In this document: positions 34,986-43,780 of the stretch, piece by piece | Layout of the letters: every line of letters begins with the position of its first letter | Numbering within the stretch: the first letter of the stretch is position 1 | NCBI RefSeq assembly: GCF_000196615.1 | Contig: NC_014306.1 | Coordinates: 434,001-498,000 of the forward strand | Source: Erwinia billingiae Eb661 | GTDB lineage: Bacteria > Pseudomonadota > Gammaproteobacteria > Enterobacterales > Enterobacteriaceae | Reading direction: 5' to 3' | DNA: 64,000 bases | Position numbers and translations under genes: made by a program | The notes under the pieces: model-generated | Told to the model about the DNA's origin: nothing | Database searches by the model: none | The model's input: only the letters and a program-made list of their open reading frames with translations

Positions 34986-36011
34986 ATGCGAATTGGACTA
35001 GTGGGATACGGCACTGGCGGTCAGAACTTTCATGCACCGTTTATTACCGCGGCAAAAGGCGTGGAGCTGGTGGGGATCGTCGCCAGAGCACCGGCCACCA
35101 TTGCCCGCGTGAAGGCGGATTTTCCGGATGTCCCGATCTATCCAAGCCTGACCGCGATGCTGGACGCGGGCGTGGATATCGTCACCATCACCACCCCCCC
35201 GCAAACCCGCCGTGAACTGGTGCTGGAAGCGATTGAGGCGGGCGTGGCGGTGATTGCCGATAAGCCGTTTGCGCCGGATGCCGCCACCGGACGCGAACTG
35301 GCCGCCGCCGCGAAAGCGAAAGGCGTGGTGTTGGGCATTTATCATAATCGCCGCTTTGACGCAGATATCCTGACGCTGCGGGATGTGCTGGAACAGCAGC
35401 GCGTCGGCAAGCTGTGGCGGCTGCATAACCGCATGGATCTTGACGATCCCCATACCCTGGAAGGCGGCGAAACCGGCGGCCTGCTGCGTGATATGGGTAG
35501 CCACCTGGTCGATCAGGCGGTGTGGCTGCTTGGGCCGGTGAAATCGGTGCTGGCACAGACGGATAGGGTTGACCGCCCGGAAGGCCAGACCGATGCCAGC
35601 TTTGTCATCACCCTGACGCACACCAGCGGCGTGCATTCGCATATCTCATCCAGCAAGCTGAATCACCTGGCCGCGCGCGATATCCGTGCCTATGGCGACC
35701 AGGGCAGTTACGTCTCCAACGGCACGGACGTGCAGGCCAACGCCATCTTTGCCGGAAAGCGGCCGGCCGACGATCTGCAAGGTTGGGGTTATGAAGAGCA
35801 GGCGCTGTGGGGAACGCTGCGCACGGCGGCGGGTGAAGAACGCGTGCCGTCCGCTCAGGGCTGCTATCACGCCTATTACGAAGCTTTCGCCAGGGCCGTG
35901 CGGGAAGGGACCGCACCTCCTGTCACGCCCGAGCAGGCGATTATGACCCTGGAAGTGCTGGATGCGGCGTTACTGAGCGCCAAAGAAGGGCGGCTGGTGA
36001 CGCTGGAATAA
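34986..36011 (+). CDS. Gfo/Idh/MocA-family oxidoreductase (YdgJ-like)
   Basis: An NAD(P)-dependent oxidoreductase of 341 residues. The Rossmann motif is IGLVGYGTGGQNFHAPFI. The family catalytic Lys lies in ADKPFAPD, and GGLLRDMGSHLVDQAVWLLG supplies the Asp/His region of the C-terminal domain. It resembles E. coli YdgJ. The substrate is likely a sugar or polyol but is undetermined. ATG 34986 is preferred over GTG 34959 because CAGGAG lies at good spacing before it. Confidence 0.88.
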   Translation: MRIGLVGYGTGGQNFHAPFITAAKGVELVGIVARAPATIARVKADFPDVPIYPSLTAMLDAGVDIVTITTPPQTRRELVLEAIEAGVAVIADKPFAPDAATGRELAAAAKAKGVVLGIYHNRRFDADILTLRDVLEQQRVGKLWRLHNRMDLDDPHTLEGGETGGLLRDMGSHLVDQAVWLLGPVKSVLAQTDRVDRPEGQTDASFVITLTHTSGVHSHISSSKLNHLAARDIRAYGDQGSYVSNGTDVQANAIFAGKRPADDLQGWGYEEQALWGTLRTAAGEERVPSAQGCYHAYYEAFARAVREGTAPPVTPEQAIMTLEVLDAALLSAKEGRLVTLE

Positions 36012-36067
36012 GCGCCTCAGCGGTCTGTATGAGCGACTGGCCCGATGCCTCTGACGATGCCGGGGCA

Positions 36068-36484
36068 TCAGCGGCCCGTCAGTAAAGGCAACAGGCCGCC
36101 TTCCTGAAGCAGTGTTTCCAGTGGGGCGAACAGCGGCTGCGGCAATTCATCGGCGGAAAACCATTCCCATCCGGCACACTTGTCAGGTTCACAGCGCTGC
36201 GGCGTGCCGCGAACGTCTTCCGTCAGCATAAAAAGCGTAACGTAGTGTTTCTTCTCGGCGATAAAAAAGTCGTTAGTGAACGCGACCTTAGCCAGTTTTC
36301 CCACCACCAAACCCGTCTCTTCCAGCACTTCCCGGCGCGCACACGCCTCTGGCGTTTCGCCAAATTCCAGGTGTCCGCCGGGCGCTGACCAGCTGTCTGC
36401 ACCATGGCTTCCCCTGCGTCGGCCCAGTAACAGCCTGCCTTCCCGCACAATCAGTACGCCTACGCCAATTTTTGGCTGGGTCAT
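36068..36484 (-). CDS. Nudix hydrolase (nucleotide-triphosphate diphosphatase-like)
   Basis: A 138-residue Nudix enzyme. The Nudix box starts at Gly37 with Glu43 and continues as REVLEETGL (51-59), a full match to Gx5Ex7REUxEExGU. The N-terminal GVGVLIVREGRLLLGRR is of the MutT/NUDT15-like type, suggesting action on nucleoside triphosphates or related diphosphates. The substrate cannot be read from the sequence. Confidence 0.88.
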   Translation of the reverse strand: MTQPKIGVGVLIVREGRLLLGRRRGSHGADSWSAPGGHLEFGETPEACARREVLEETGLVVGKLAKVAFTNDFFIAEKKHYVTLFMLTEDVRGTPQRCEPDKCAGWEWFSADELPQPLFAPLETLLQEGGLLPLLTGR

Positions 36485-36665
36485 TTCTGTCTCCTTCGAG
36501 GGCCGGGTGAATCCGCCATTGTTAGCTTAATGGATTCAGCTGGTGAGTTTTATGTATTGGGTTTGTTATCAGCGCTGCTTAATAATTCCCTTGGTTTACA
36601 AAGCATTTACAAGTGTGGGGTTATAACGTGAAATGGATCACACTTTATCAACAAGGATGATCACG

Positions 36666-37187
36666 ATGTTATCGCGCAGACAATTTATGACTTCCGGTGC
36701 GGCCCTGCTGGGGTTTGCCGTGCTTCGCCCCGCGCTCTCGTGGGCTGCCACGCCTGCGTCCAGCTCCGACAGCGCACAGTTTCTGGCCATTTCGCAGCTG
36801 CTGACCGGTAAAGCGTCGCTCAGCTCACTGGTCGCGCAGCGGGCGTTGAACGGGCTGACCGAAGAGGATAGCCAGTTTCCGCAGAAGCTGCAAAAGCTCG
36901 CGGCGGCGCTGAACGCGGCAGGGATCACTTCGGCAGATGCGCTTAATGGCCACGCCATTATGGCCGATGCCAATACCGGTGCGACGGCAAAGAAAATCGT
37001 CTCGGCATGGTATCTGGGCTTTACCGGCACGCCAGTAAGCCTGCGGGCGGTGGATAACACCCGCTTTGTCACCTACACCGACGCCTTGATGTACGCACCG
37101 ACGCTCGATGCCACGGTGATCCCGACCTATTCCCGGGGCCATACCAATTACTGGACACAGCCGCCAGCGACCCTGAAAAACGACTAA
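36666..37187 (+). CDS. Small Tat-exported subunit of a sorbitol/2-ketogluconate-type dehydrogenase
   Basis: Small subunit, 173 residues, of the second three-subunit membrane dehydrogenase. A twin-arginine signal (LSRRQFMTSG, then a hydrophobic stretch ending in WAA) covers residues 1 to about 28. The mature part matches the membrane-bound FAD sorbitol dehydrogenase small-subunit family (FAD-SLDH), with KKIVSAWYLGFTG and SRGHTNYW. ATG 36666 is preferred because AAGGA (36653-36657) lies eight bases before it; two earlier in-frame ATG codons have no ribosome site. Next gene 26 bases on. Confidence 0.88.
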   Translation: MLSRRQFMTSGAALLGFAVLRPALSWAATPASSSDSAQFLAISQLLTGKASLSSLVAQRALNGLTEEDSQFPQKLQKLAAALNAAGITSADALNGHAIMADANTGATAKKIVSAWYLGFTGTPVSLRAVDNTRFVTYTDALMYAPTLDATVIPTYSRGHTNYWTQPPATLKND

Positions 37188-37213
37188 TTTTTCCCAATTT
37201 ATGTGAGCACACC

Positions 37214-38803
37214 ATGGACAAGCAATTTGATGCCGACGTGATTGTCGTCGGGTCCGGCGCGTTGGGCAGTAATGCCGCGACGACGCTCGCCCGCGCGGGT
37301 AAATCCGTGATTATTCTTGAAGCCGGTGAGAAGATCCCGCGATGGAAAATCGTCGAGAATTTCCGTAACTCTTCCAAAAAAGGCAACTACAACTCGCCGT
37401 ATCCCAACGAGCCCTGGGCCCATCACTCCTACGACGAGCAGTACATTGAAAACGTCGGCTCTTTTGATTTCCGCCCGGGAATGTTGAAGTTAGTCGGCGG
37501 CACCACCTGGCACTGGGCATCCGCCTGCTGGCGCTATCTGCCGAACGATATGAAGCTGAAAACCCTGTATGGCGTTGGCCGCGACTGGCCGATGGAGTAC
37601 AGCGAGCTGGAACCTTTTTACCAGAAAGCCGAAGAGGCGCTGGGCGTCTGCGGCAGCGATACCGACGATCAGAGCGGTCAGGCTGGCGGCGCATTCCCAC
37701 CGCGATCCAAACCCTATCCGATGGAGCCAGAAGGCGAAACCTATCTGTTCCAGCGCCTGAAAGCGCGCCTCAGCCCGTCAGGCTATCACTTTATCCATGA
37801 GCCAAACGCCCGTGCGACGCGTCCTTACGACGGTCGTCCGGCCTGCAGCGGCAACAACAACTGTATGCCGGTCTGCCCTATCGGCTCGATGTACAGCGGC
37901 GATAAGCACGCGCAGCACGCGGAAGATGCCGGTGCGAAGCTGATGACCGATTCCACCGCGTGGAAGCTGGAAAAAGGCAGCGACGGCAAGATTGTCGCGG
38001 TGCACGTGCGCAGCTCCAAAGGGGTGGATACCCGACTGACCGCCAAATACTTTATCGTTGCCGCGCATGGCCTGGAAACGCCAAAACTGCTGCTGATTTC
38101 TGATGTGGCCAACAGTTCCGATCAGGTCGGCCGTAACCTGATGGACCACACCGGGATGGGCCTGCAATTCCTCGCTGACGAACCGATGTGGCCTGGCCGT
38201 GGTGCGGTTCAGCAGGGCGGGATTTTTAACTACCGCGACGGGGATTTCCGTAAAAATCACGCGGCGATCAAGCATGCCGTGTCCAACAACGTGCCGAATA
38301 TGGCGGTGGCACAGCGTCTGATCGGCCAGGGTGTGATTGGCAGCGAGCTGGATAAACAGATCCGCCATCAGGCCGCGCGCTGGGTCGATATTTCAACGGT
38401 GTTCGAAATCCTGCCGCACGCGACCAATACCGTGCGTCCAAGTACCACCCGTAAAGATGCGCTCGGCATTCCGATGCTGACGGTGAATTACGAGGTGGAT
38501 GACTATGTGAAGGCCGGCAAGAAGGTGGTGGATGCCGACTACAAAAAGTTCGTCAGCCTGATGGGCGGTGAAGTGATAGAAGACAATACCGGCTGGCAGA
38601 ACCGTGACCACCTGATGGGCACGGTGATCATGGGTGACAATGCGAAAGATTCGGTGGTGAATCACGAGTGCCGGAGCTGGGATCACAGCAACCTGTTCCT
38701 GGCGACAACCGGCGTTATCCCGGCTTCCGGGGTGATTAACCCCACGCTGACCGGCGTCGCGCTGAGTATTCGTCTGGCCGAAATTATTGAGCGGGAGATC
38801 TGA
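37214..38803 (+). CDS. FAD-containing GMC dehydrogenase, large subunit of second complex
   Basis: Catalytic flavoprotein, 529 residues. The FAD motif VIVVGSGALGSNAATTLARAG is at the N-terminus (starting at residue 8). A Cys motif, CSGNNNCMPVCPIGSMYSG (about 213-231), sits where fructose and glucose FAD dehydrogenases hold an iron-sulfur cluster. The GMC C-terminal block is HLMGTVIMG and VIPASGVINPTLTGVALS. It lacks its own signal peptide and should be exported with the Tat subunit. Possible substrates are 2-keto-D-gluconate, sorbitol or fructose; 2-ketogluconate is favoured because a gluconate dehydrogenase lies 20 kb away and related bacteria make 2,5-diketogluconate. Confidence 0.85.
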   Translation: MDKQFDADVIVVGSGALGSNAATTLARAGKSVIILEAGEKIPRWKIVENFRNSSKKGNYNSPYPNEPWAHHSYDEQYIENVGSFDFRPGMLKLVGGTTWHWASACWRYLPNDMKLKTLYGVGRDWPMEYSELEPFYQKAEEALGVCGSDTDDQSGQAGGAFPPRSKPYPMEPEGETYLFQRLKARLSPSGYHFIHEPNARATRPYDGRPACSGNNNCMPVCPIGSMYSGDKHAQHAEDAGAKLMTDSTAWKLEKGSDGKIVAVHVRSSKGVDTRLTAKYFIVAAHGLETPKLLLISDVANSSDQVGRNLMDHTGMGLQFLADEPMWPGRGAVQQGGIFNYRDGDFRKNHAAIKHAVSNNVPNMAVAQRLIGQGVIGSELDKQIRHQAARWVDISTVFEILPHATNTVRPSTTRKDALGIPMLTVNYEVDDYVKAGKKVVDADYKKFVSLMGGEVIEDNTGWQNRDHLMGTVIMGDNAKDSVVNHECRSWDHSNLFLATTGVIPASGVINPTLTGVALSIRLAEIIEREI

Positions 38804-38805
38804 TC

Positions 38806-40221
38806 ATGAAACTGTCTGGATCTTATTCTCTGCTGAAAAGCGCCGTGCTGGTGGGCGGCCTGCTGGCCTCTGCCGCCGCGCTGGCGGACAGCGCGGCCGA
38901 TGAATCGGCATTAATTAAACGCGGTGAATACACCGCCGTGGCCGCTGACTGCGGTGCCTGTCACCGTCAGACCAAAGAAGACGGTGCGCCCTTTGCCGGT
39001 GGCTATGCCATCGACTCGCCGATGGGGCGGATTATTGCCAGTAATATCACGCCATCAAAGCAGTACGGCATTGGCAACTACAGCGAGCAGCAGTTTGCGG
39101 ATGCGGTGCGCAAAGGCGTCGCAGCCGATGGCAGTAACCTCTATCCGGCGATGCCTTACACGGCTTACGGCGCGATGAGCGACGAGGATATTCACGCGCT
39201 TTACACCTACTTTATGAAAGGGGTGAAGCCGGCGGATATTCCGGCGGAAGCGAAAACTGACCTGAGCTTCCCGTTCAACGTTCGCCAGATTATGTGGGGC
39301 TGGAACCTGCTGTATCGCAACGATAAACCGTTTGAAAAACAGGCGGGCGCGTCCGATCAATTGAATCGCGGTAAGTATCTGGTGGATGTGCTGGCGCACT
39401 GCAGCACCTGCCATACGCCGCGCAATATGATGATGGCCGAAAAAGGCGACCAGGTGCTGGCGGGCAGCCCGCTGGGAAGCTGGTATGCGCCGAACATCAC
39501 CCCGGACAAAAGTGGCATTGGCGACTGGAGTCAGGATGATATCGTCACCTACCTGAAAACCGGGCATCTTGCCGGCAAAGCGCAGGCCGCCGGGCCGATG
39601 GGCGAAGCGGTGGAACACAGCTTCCAGCATATGAACGATGACGATCTGCAGGCGATTGCAGCATGGATGAAACAGGTCCCGGCGATCGCCACACCGTCCG
39701 CACCTGCGGCAACCCAGCCGGTGAAAGCGACCGATATTAATCAGGTGATCGGCGGGCAGGGCGATCAGGCGTCGCTGGCCGACAGCCGCAGCACCGATGG
39801 CGCGGAGCTTTACAGTGGCGCCTGTGCCAGCTGTCACGGTCGCGCAGGCGAGGGCACGAAGGATAACTTCTATCCGTCACTGACCCACAACAGCGCGGTC
39901 TCGGGTCAGACGGCCAGCAACCTGGTGATGACCATCGTCGACGGGATCCACCGTAAAAGCAGTGACAGCGATGTCGGCATGCCGGCCTTCGGTCAGCAGT
40001 TGGACAATGCGCAAATTGCGTCCGTCACCAACTACGTTCGCAGCCACTTTGCCAATATCGACTCGCAGGTGACGGCTGAGCAGGTGAAAACCCTGCGTGC
40101 CGGTGGCGATGCGCCGTTTATCGTGCGGTACGTCAACGTGTTGATGGCGGTTGGCGGCGGGGTTGCGCTGCTGGTGCTGTTTGCGTTGTATCGCCTGGTA
40201 AGCAAAAGAAAACGCCGTTAA
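38806..40221 (+). CDS. Triheme cytochrome c subunit of second dehydrogenase complex
   Basis: Electron-transfer subunit, 471 residues, with a Sec signal (1 to about 27, ending in AALA). Three heme c sites are CGACH, CSTCH and CASCH. A C-terminal membrane helix (about 446-465, VLMAVGGGVALLVLFALY) followed by KRKRR anchors it in the inner membrane. That helix is absent from the paralogue at 17.5 kb. It starts 2 bases after the flavoprotein stop. Confidence 0.92.
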   Translation: MKLSGSYSLLKSAVLVGGLLASAAALADSAADESALIKRGEYTAVAADCGACHRQTKEDGAPFAGGYAIDSPMGRIIASNITPSKQYGIGNYSEQQFADAVRKGVAADGSNLYPAMPYTAYGAMSDEDIHALYTYFMKGVKPADIPAEAKTDLSFPFNVRQIMWGWNLLYRNDKPFEKQAGASDQLNRGKYLVDVLAHCSTCHTPRNMMMAEKGDQVLAGSPLGSWYAPNITPDKSGIGDWSQDDIVTYLKTGHLAGKAQAAGPMGEAVEHSFQHMNDDDLQAIAAWMKQVPAIATPSAPAATQPVKATDINQVIGGQGDQASLADSRSTDGAELYSGACASCHGRAGEGTKDNFYPSLTHNSAVSGQTASNLVMTIVDGIHRKSSDSDVGMPAFGQQLDNAQIASVTNYVRSHFANIDSQVTAEQVKTLRAGGDAPFIVRYVNVLMAVGGGVALLVLFALYRLVSKRKRR

Positions 40222-40228
40222 CGGCGAG

Positions 40229-40258
40229 GCGTCCCCTGCGCGGTCTGGCGGGGGACGC
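40229..40258. terminator. Hairpin between convergent genes
   Basis: GCGTCCCC (40229-40236) pairs with GGGGACGC (40251-40258). There is no T tract directly after it on the plus strand, so terminator function is probable from position only. It lies 8 bases after the cytochrome stop and directly abuts the ytfH stop on the other strand. Confidence 0.55.
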
Positions 40259-40259
40259 G

Positions 40260-40673
40260 TTACGCTTTTTCAACGTCGCCGGCATACTGGCGGCGATGAT
40301 CCATAATCTGTTGCAGGTTCATCTCAATCCAGTCTGCCAGCCCGATCACCTGGCCCCGCACTTCATGTCCGCTGGGCGAAAGGCGGTACTCAACGTGTGG
40401 CGGAATAACGTCATAGGCTATACGCTCTACAAAGCCATCCTCTTCCATAAATCGTAACGTTTGCGACAGCATGCGTTCACTGATGCCGCCGATTTTTCTT
40501 CTCAGTTCGCTAAAGCGCAGCGTGTCATCCTGCAAGGCGACGAGGATCAGCAGGCTCCAGCGGCTGGTTAGCCGTTTCAGCACGTCGCGTGAGGGGCAGT
40601 TGGCATCGAACAGTTCACCCCGGCGAAACTTTTCGCTGAGCGAGTCACAGGCCACATCTTGATTTTTTTTCAC
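40260..40673 (-). CDS. ytfH: HxlR-family regulator (YtfH-like)
   Basis: A 137-residue HxlR-type winged-helix regulator. The core contains CPSRDVLKRLTSRWSLLIL and RFSELRRKIGGISERMLSQT, typical of the family; the N-terminal Cys of DANCPS is in the position of the redox or ligand-sensing Cys. It starts at GTG with AGGA upstream. It is divergent from qorB, the arrangement of ytfH and ytfG in E. coli, and probably responds to quinones or electrophiles. Confidence 0.88.
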   Translation of the reverse strand: MKKNQDVACDSLSEKFRRGELFDANCPSRDVLKRLTSRWSLLILVALQDDTLRFSELRRKIGGISERMLSQTLRFMEEDGFVERIAYDVIPPHVEYRLSPSGHEVRGQVIGLADWIEMNLQQIMDHRRQYAGDVEKA

Positions 40674-40685
40674 ACTAACATTCCT

Positions 40686-40697
40686 GTAAGTACTTAC
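40686..40697. promoter_or_regulatory. Probable YtfH operator in the ytfH-qorB intergenic region
   Basis: GTAAGTACTTAC is a perfect 12-bp palindrome, 13 bases upstream of the ytfH start and about 90 bases upstream of qorB. A dimeric HxlR regulator next to it is the natural candidate to bind. The assignment rests on position and symmetry. Confidence 0.6.
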
Positions 40698-40788
40698 TTT
40701 TGATTAGTGTATGGCATAGGCTGGTTGGGTGAAAGCGATTTCGGCGGCAGCGGCCGCCACACCTTATTAAAATCCACAGGAGATGATC

Positions 40789-41646
40789 ATGATTGCTGTT
40801 ACCGGTGCGACGGGCCAACTGGGCCGCTTAGTGATTGATGCTTTACTGAAGAAAGTGCCTGCCGCGGAAATTATTGCCGCCGTGCGTTCGCCAGAAAAGG
40901 CGGCGGATCTGGCGGCGTTGGGCGTGCAGCTGCGCAAGGCCGACTATGCCAAACCCGAAACCCTGGCCAGTGCCTTCAGTGGCGTGGAAAAAGTGCTGCT
41001 GATCTCGTCCAGCGAAGTCGGCGCGCGTGAGGCGCAGCATAAAGCGGTGATCGCCGCGGCGAAAGAGGCGGGCGTGTCTCTGCTGGCCTACACCAGCTTG
41101 CTGCATGCGGACACCAGCCCGCTGGGACTGGCAACGGAACACCGGGCCACCGAGCAGGCGTTGATCGCCTCTGGCGTGCCTTACGCCATCTTGCGTAACG
41201 GCTGGTATACCGAAAACTATGCCGCCAGCATTGCGCCGGCCATCACGCACGGCGCATTTATTGGCGCAGCAGCCGAAGGCAAGATTGCCTCCGCCAGCCG
41301 CAAGGATTATGCCGAAGCCGCTGCTGCGGTGCTGGCTGGCAATGAGGCTGCGGGTCAGATTTATGAGCTGTCTGGCGATACCGCTTACACCCTGGCGGAA
41401 TTCACTGCGGAGATTGCCCGCCAGAGCGGCAAAGAGATCCAGTATATCGATATGCCACAGGCCGATTTCTCCGCCGCGCTGAAGGGCGCAGGCCTGCCGG
41501 ACTGGCTGGCAGAGATGCTGGCGGATTCTGATGCCGCAGCGGCGAAAGGCGGTCTGTTTGATGACAGCCACACCCTGAGCAAACTGACCGGACACCCGAC
41601 CACCCCATGGCAGGATGTGGTCAAAGCGTTCGTGACTAAAGGCTGA
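40789..41646 (+). CDS. qorB: NAD(P)H:quinone oxidoreductase QorB
   Basis: An NADPH-dependent quinone reductase of the atypical SDR/NmrA-like group, 285 residues (E. coli QorB/YtfG, 286). The cofactor motif is IAVTGATGQLGRLVID, and KVLLISSSEVG, YTSLLHADTSPLGLA and LRNGWYTENY are almost as in E. coli. The second of two in-frame ATG codons is chosen because AGGAG lies six bases before it; the first directly abuts the AGGAG. Controlled by the divergent ytfH. Confidence 0.93.
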   Translation: MIAVTGATGQLGRLVIDALLKKVPAAEIIAAVRSPEKAADLAALGVQLRKADYAKPETLASAFSGVEKVLLISSSEVGAREAQHKAVIAAAKEAGVSLLAYTSLLHADTSPLGLATEHRATEQALIASGVPYAILRNGWYTENYAASIAPAITHGAFIGAAAEGKIASASRKDYAEAAAAVLAGNEAAGQIYELSGDTAYTLAEFTAEIARQSGKEIQYIDMPQADFSAALKGAGLPDWLAEMLADSDAAAAKGGLFDDSHTLSKLTGHPTTPWQDVVKAFVTKG

Positions 41647-41649
41647 TGA

Positions 41650-42810
41650 TTACGGGAGAGTCTGACTCTCCCGTGCTTCTTTATGCTGGCTGGCATGGAA
41701 TCGCCACAACACCGGCACCACCATCAACGCGATACCCGCCGCGCCACAGAAAATCCCACTGCGATTGCCAGGCATCAGCTCCATAAAAGAAGAGCAGAAC
41801 TGCCCGGAAAAAATCGCCATCGACAGGTAAGCCAGATTTTGTCCCCGGCGACTGACCGGACTGTGCTCAACCACCAGATGATTGACCAGCGGCACCGACA
41901 GACCAAATCCGCATCCCATCAGAATGCCTGCGGCGATCAAGCCACCGGGATCGGAAGAAAATGCCAGCAGCAGATGCGCGGCAGCATAGGCCAGAAACGC
42001 CAGATACAGCGTCGTAAACTCTCCAAGCCCTTTGACCGCGCGCGGCATCAGCCAGGCGGCAACCACCGCCATCAGCGAAATAAATGCCAGGTAATAACCC
42101 GTTTGCGCTTCGTTATAGCCCAGACCATGCAGCTGGAGAGGCAGCACGATCACCGCGGTGAAAAAGCACACCATCGAAAAGAAGGCGGCAAGATAAACCG
42201 GGATCAGTCGGGAGGTCGCTGGCGCGTCGGCCTCTTCCAGAACCGACTGATAACGGCTTTCATCCGGGCGGGGCACAAAGATCAGCAGCATCAGTAAAAA
42301 CAGCCAGGCAAACAGATACAGACTGAATGGCCAGCGCCAGCCTGCCGTGGCCAGCAGCCCGCCAAAGAACAGGAAAATCACCCCACCCAGCTCAATCGAC
42401 ATGCCCTGACGCGCAATCATCTTCAGCCGCTGTTCGCCGCTAAAGAAGCTGGAAAGCAGCCCGGTTCCGGCTGACATCACCAGCGCCGTTGCGCCGCCTA
42501 ACAGAAAACGGTCGGCAAACAGCACCGCCGGATGCGCCAGGAACGCCCCGGCGGTGCCTAACGCGCCGTAGCTGAGCAGACCCACCATCAGCGAGCGATA
42601 CAGCCCTTTACTTTCAATGATTTTGGCGGCAATCGGCCCAAACATCACCACGCCCAACGAGGGCAGGGTGATCAGCCAGCTCGCCTGCCCGCTAATGCCC
42701 AAATGGGCGGCAACGGAAGGCAATCCTGGGACAATCACACAACCGACCATAATGGTCAGACAGGCGATAGCCAGCAGCGTAAACACCCCGGCGGTAGAAA
42801 TCTGCTTCAT
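41650..42810 (-). CDS. MFS transporter, drug/metabolite exporter type
   Basis: A 12-helix major facilitator of 386 residues. Helix 1 is FTLLAIACLTIMVGCVIVPG, and the loop after helix 2 has KIIESKGLYRS, a weak version of the usual motif. The start at 42810 is preferred because GGAG lies just upstream; longer frames reach into the operator region. The protein end overlaps a perfect 10-bp hairpin (41652-41674). It is divergent from an IclR regulator with direct-repeat operators between, so it is probably an exporter controlled by that regulator. Confidence 0.85.
   Translation of the reverse strand: MKQISTAGVFTLLAIACLTIMVGCVIVPGLPSVAAHLGISGQASWLITLPSLGVVMFGPIAAKIIESKGLYRSLMVGLLSYGALGTAGAFLAHPAVLFADRFLLGGATALVMSAGTGLLSSFFSGEQRLKMIARQGMSIELGGVIFLFFGGLLATAGWRWPFSLYLFAWLFLLMLLIFVPRPDESRYQSVLEEADAPATSRLIPVYLAAFFSMVCFFTAVIVLPLQLHGLGYNEAQTGYYLAFISLMAVVAAWLMPRAVKGLGEFTTLYLAFLAYAAAHLLLAFSSDPGGLIAAGILMGCGFGLSVPLVNHLVVEHSPVSRRGQNLAYLSMAIFSGQFCSSFMELMPGNRSGIFCGAAGIALMVVPVLWRFHASQHKEARESQTLP
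41652..41674. terminator. Hairpin at the convergent ends of qorB and the MFS gene
   Basis: ACGGGAGAGT and ACTCTCCCGT form a perfect 10-bp stem with a 3-base loop (41652-41674), six bases after the qorB stop and inside the last codons of the MFS gene. On the plus strand it is followed by GCTTCTTTAT, a weak T tract. Confidence 0.6.
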
Positions 42811-42840
42811 GGTCTTCTCCATAATAAAAACGTCCGCACC

Positions 42841-42873
42841 GTCCGAATAGTGGACAGTGTGTCCGTATAGTGG
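42841..42873. promoter_or_regulatory. Direct-repeat operator between MFS and IclR genes
   Basis: GTCCGAATAGTGG (42841-42853) and GTCCGTATAGTGG (42861-42873) are repeated 20 bases apart (two helical turns), and another GTCCG lies at 42831. GTCC(N7)GGAC also forms an inverted pair. The divergent IclR regulator is the likely binder, controlling itself and the MFS gene. Confidence 0.65.
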
Positions 42874-42926
42874 TATAAGTGTCGTGGGAGCGTGCGTCAA
42901 TGTCAATGGCCGCAGGAGGATCGACG

Positions 42927-43667
42927 GTGAAAGCAGAAGGTGAGTCTGGGGTTATTGCCCGGGCGGCGGCGGTACTGAAAGTGCTGGAGAGTTGCCCTTC
43001 CGGGCTGAGTCTGACCCAGCTTGCGCGTCAATGCGGATTGCCCCGCACCACGGTTTACCGGCTGGTGGCCTCGCTGGAAGCGCAGCAGTTTGTGATGCAA
43101 ACGGCGGAAGGCGTGACGCTGGGCCCGGCGTTGGCCCGACTGGCGGCGGCTGCGCATACCGATATTGTGGCGCTCGCCAGACCGGCGGTGGAAGCGCTGG
43201 CGCGTCGAACGCGGGAAACGGTGGATCTGGTGGTGTTTCGCGGGCTGCATGCCATTTTGGTAGAGCAATGCGTGTCGGATCAGGAGCTTCGCGTAGTGTC
43301 GCCGGTGGGCACCGCCTTCCCGGTCAATGCCACCGCGCCGGGAAAAGCGCTGCTGGCCGCGCTGCCTGACGATCAACTACAGGCTTTGCTTTCGCAGCCG
43401 CTGGAGCAGCGCACGGTCAATACGCGGGTAGGGCGGGAAGCCTTGCTGGCGGATATCGGCAGTGTCCGGCATAAGGGCATGGCCATCGATCGCGAGGAGC
43501 ATGCGCTGGGCGTCAGTGCGCTGGCGGTGGTGTTAGCACTGCCCGGCAATGAACGTTATGCGCTGTCGGTGGCGGTGCCCACCCTCCGTTTCGACGAACG
43601 GCTGGAAAGTTTATTGCGCGCGTTATTACAAACTAAAGCGGAAATAGAATCACTGGCGGGAAAGTAA
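42927..43667 (+). CDS. IclR-family transcriptional regulator
   Basis: A 246-residue IclR protein. The winged helix contains SGLSLTQLARQCGLPRTTVYRLVASLE and the effector domain (about 70-245) has NATAPGKALLAALPDD. GTG 42927 is preferred: AGGAGGA (42914-42920) lies six bases before it, whereas the upstream ATG codons have no ribosome site. Divergent from the MFS transporter, its probable target. Confidence 0.87.
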   Translation: MKAEGESGVIARAAAVLKVLESCPSGLSLTQLARQCGLPRTTVYRLVASLEAQQFVMQTAEGVTLGPALARLAAAAHTDIVALARPAVEALARRTRETVDLVVFRGLHAILVEQCVSDQELRVVSPVGTAFPVNATAPGKALLAALPDDQLQALLSQPLEQRTVNTRVGREALLADIGSVRHKGMAIDREEHALGVSALAVVLALPGNERYALSVAVPTLRFDERLESLLRALLQTKAEIESLAGK

Positions 43668-43780
43668 TTTCGCGTGTCGGCTAATCTTTTTGACAGACCC
43701 GGTCAAATATCTTCACTATCGGCAGAGAGATTAATCTTGCACTATCAGCGGTACACTTCGCGAAAATAAAGGCTAGATTG

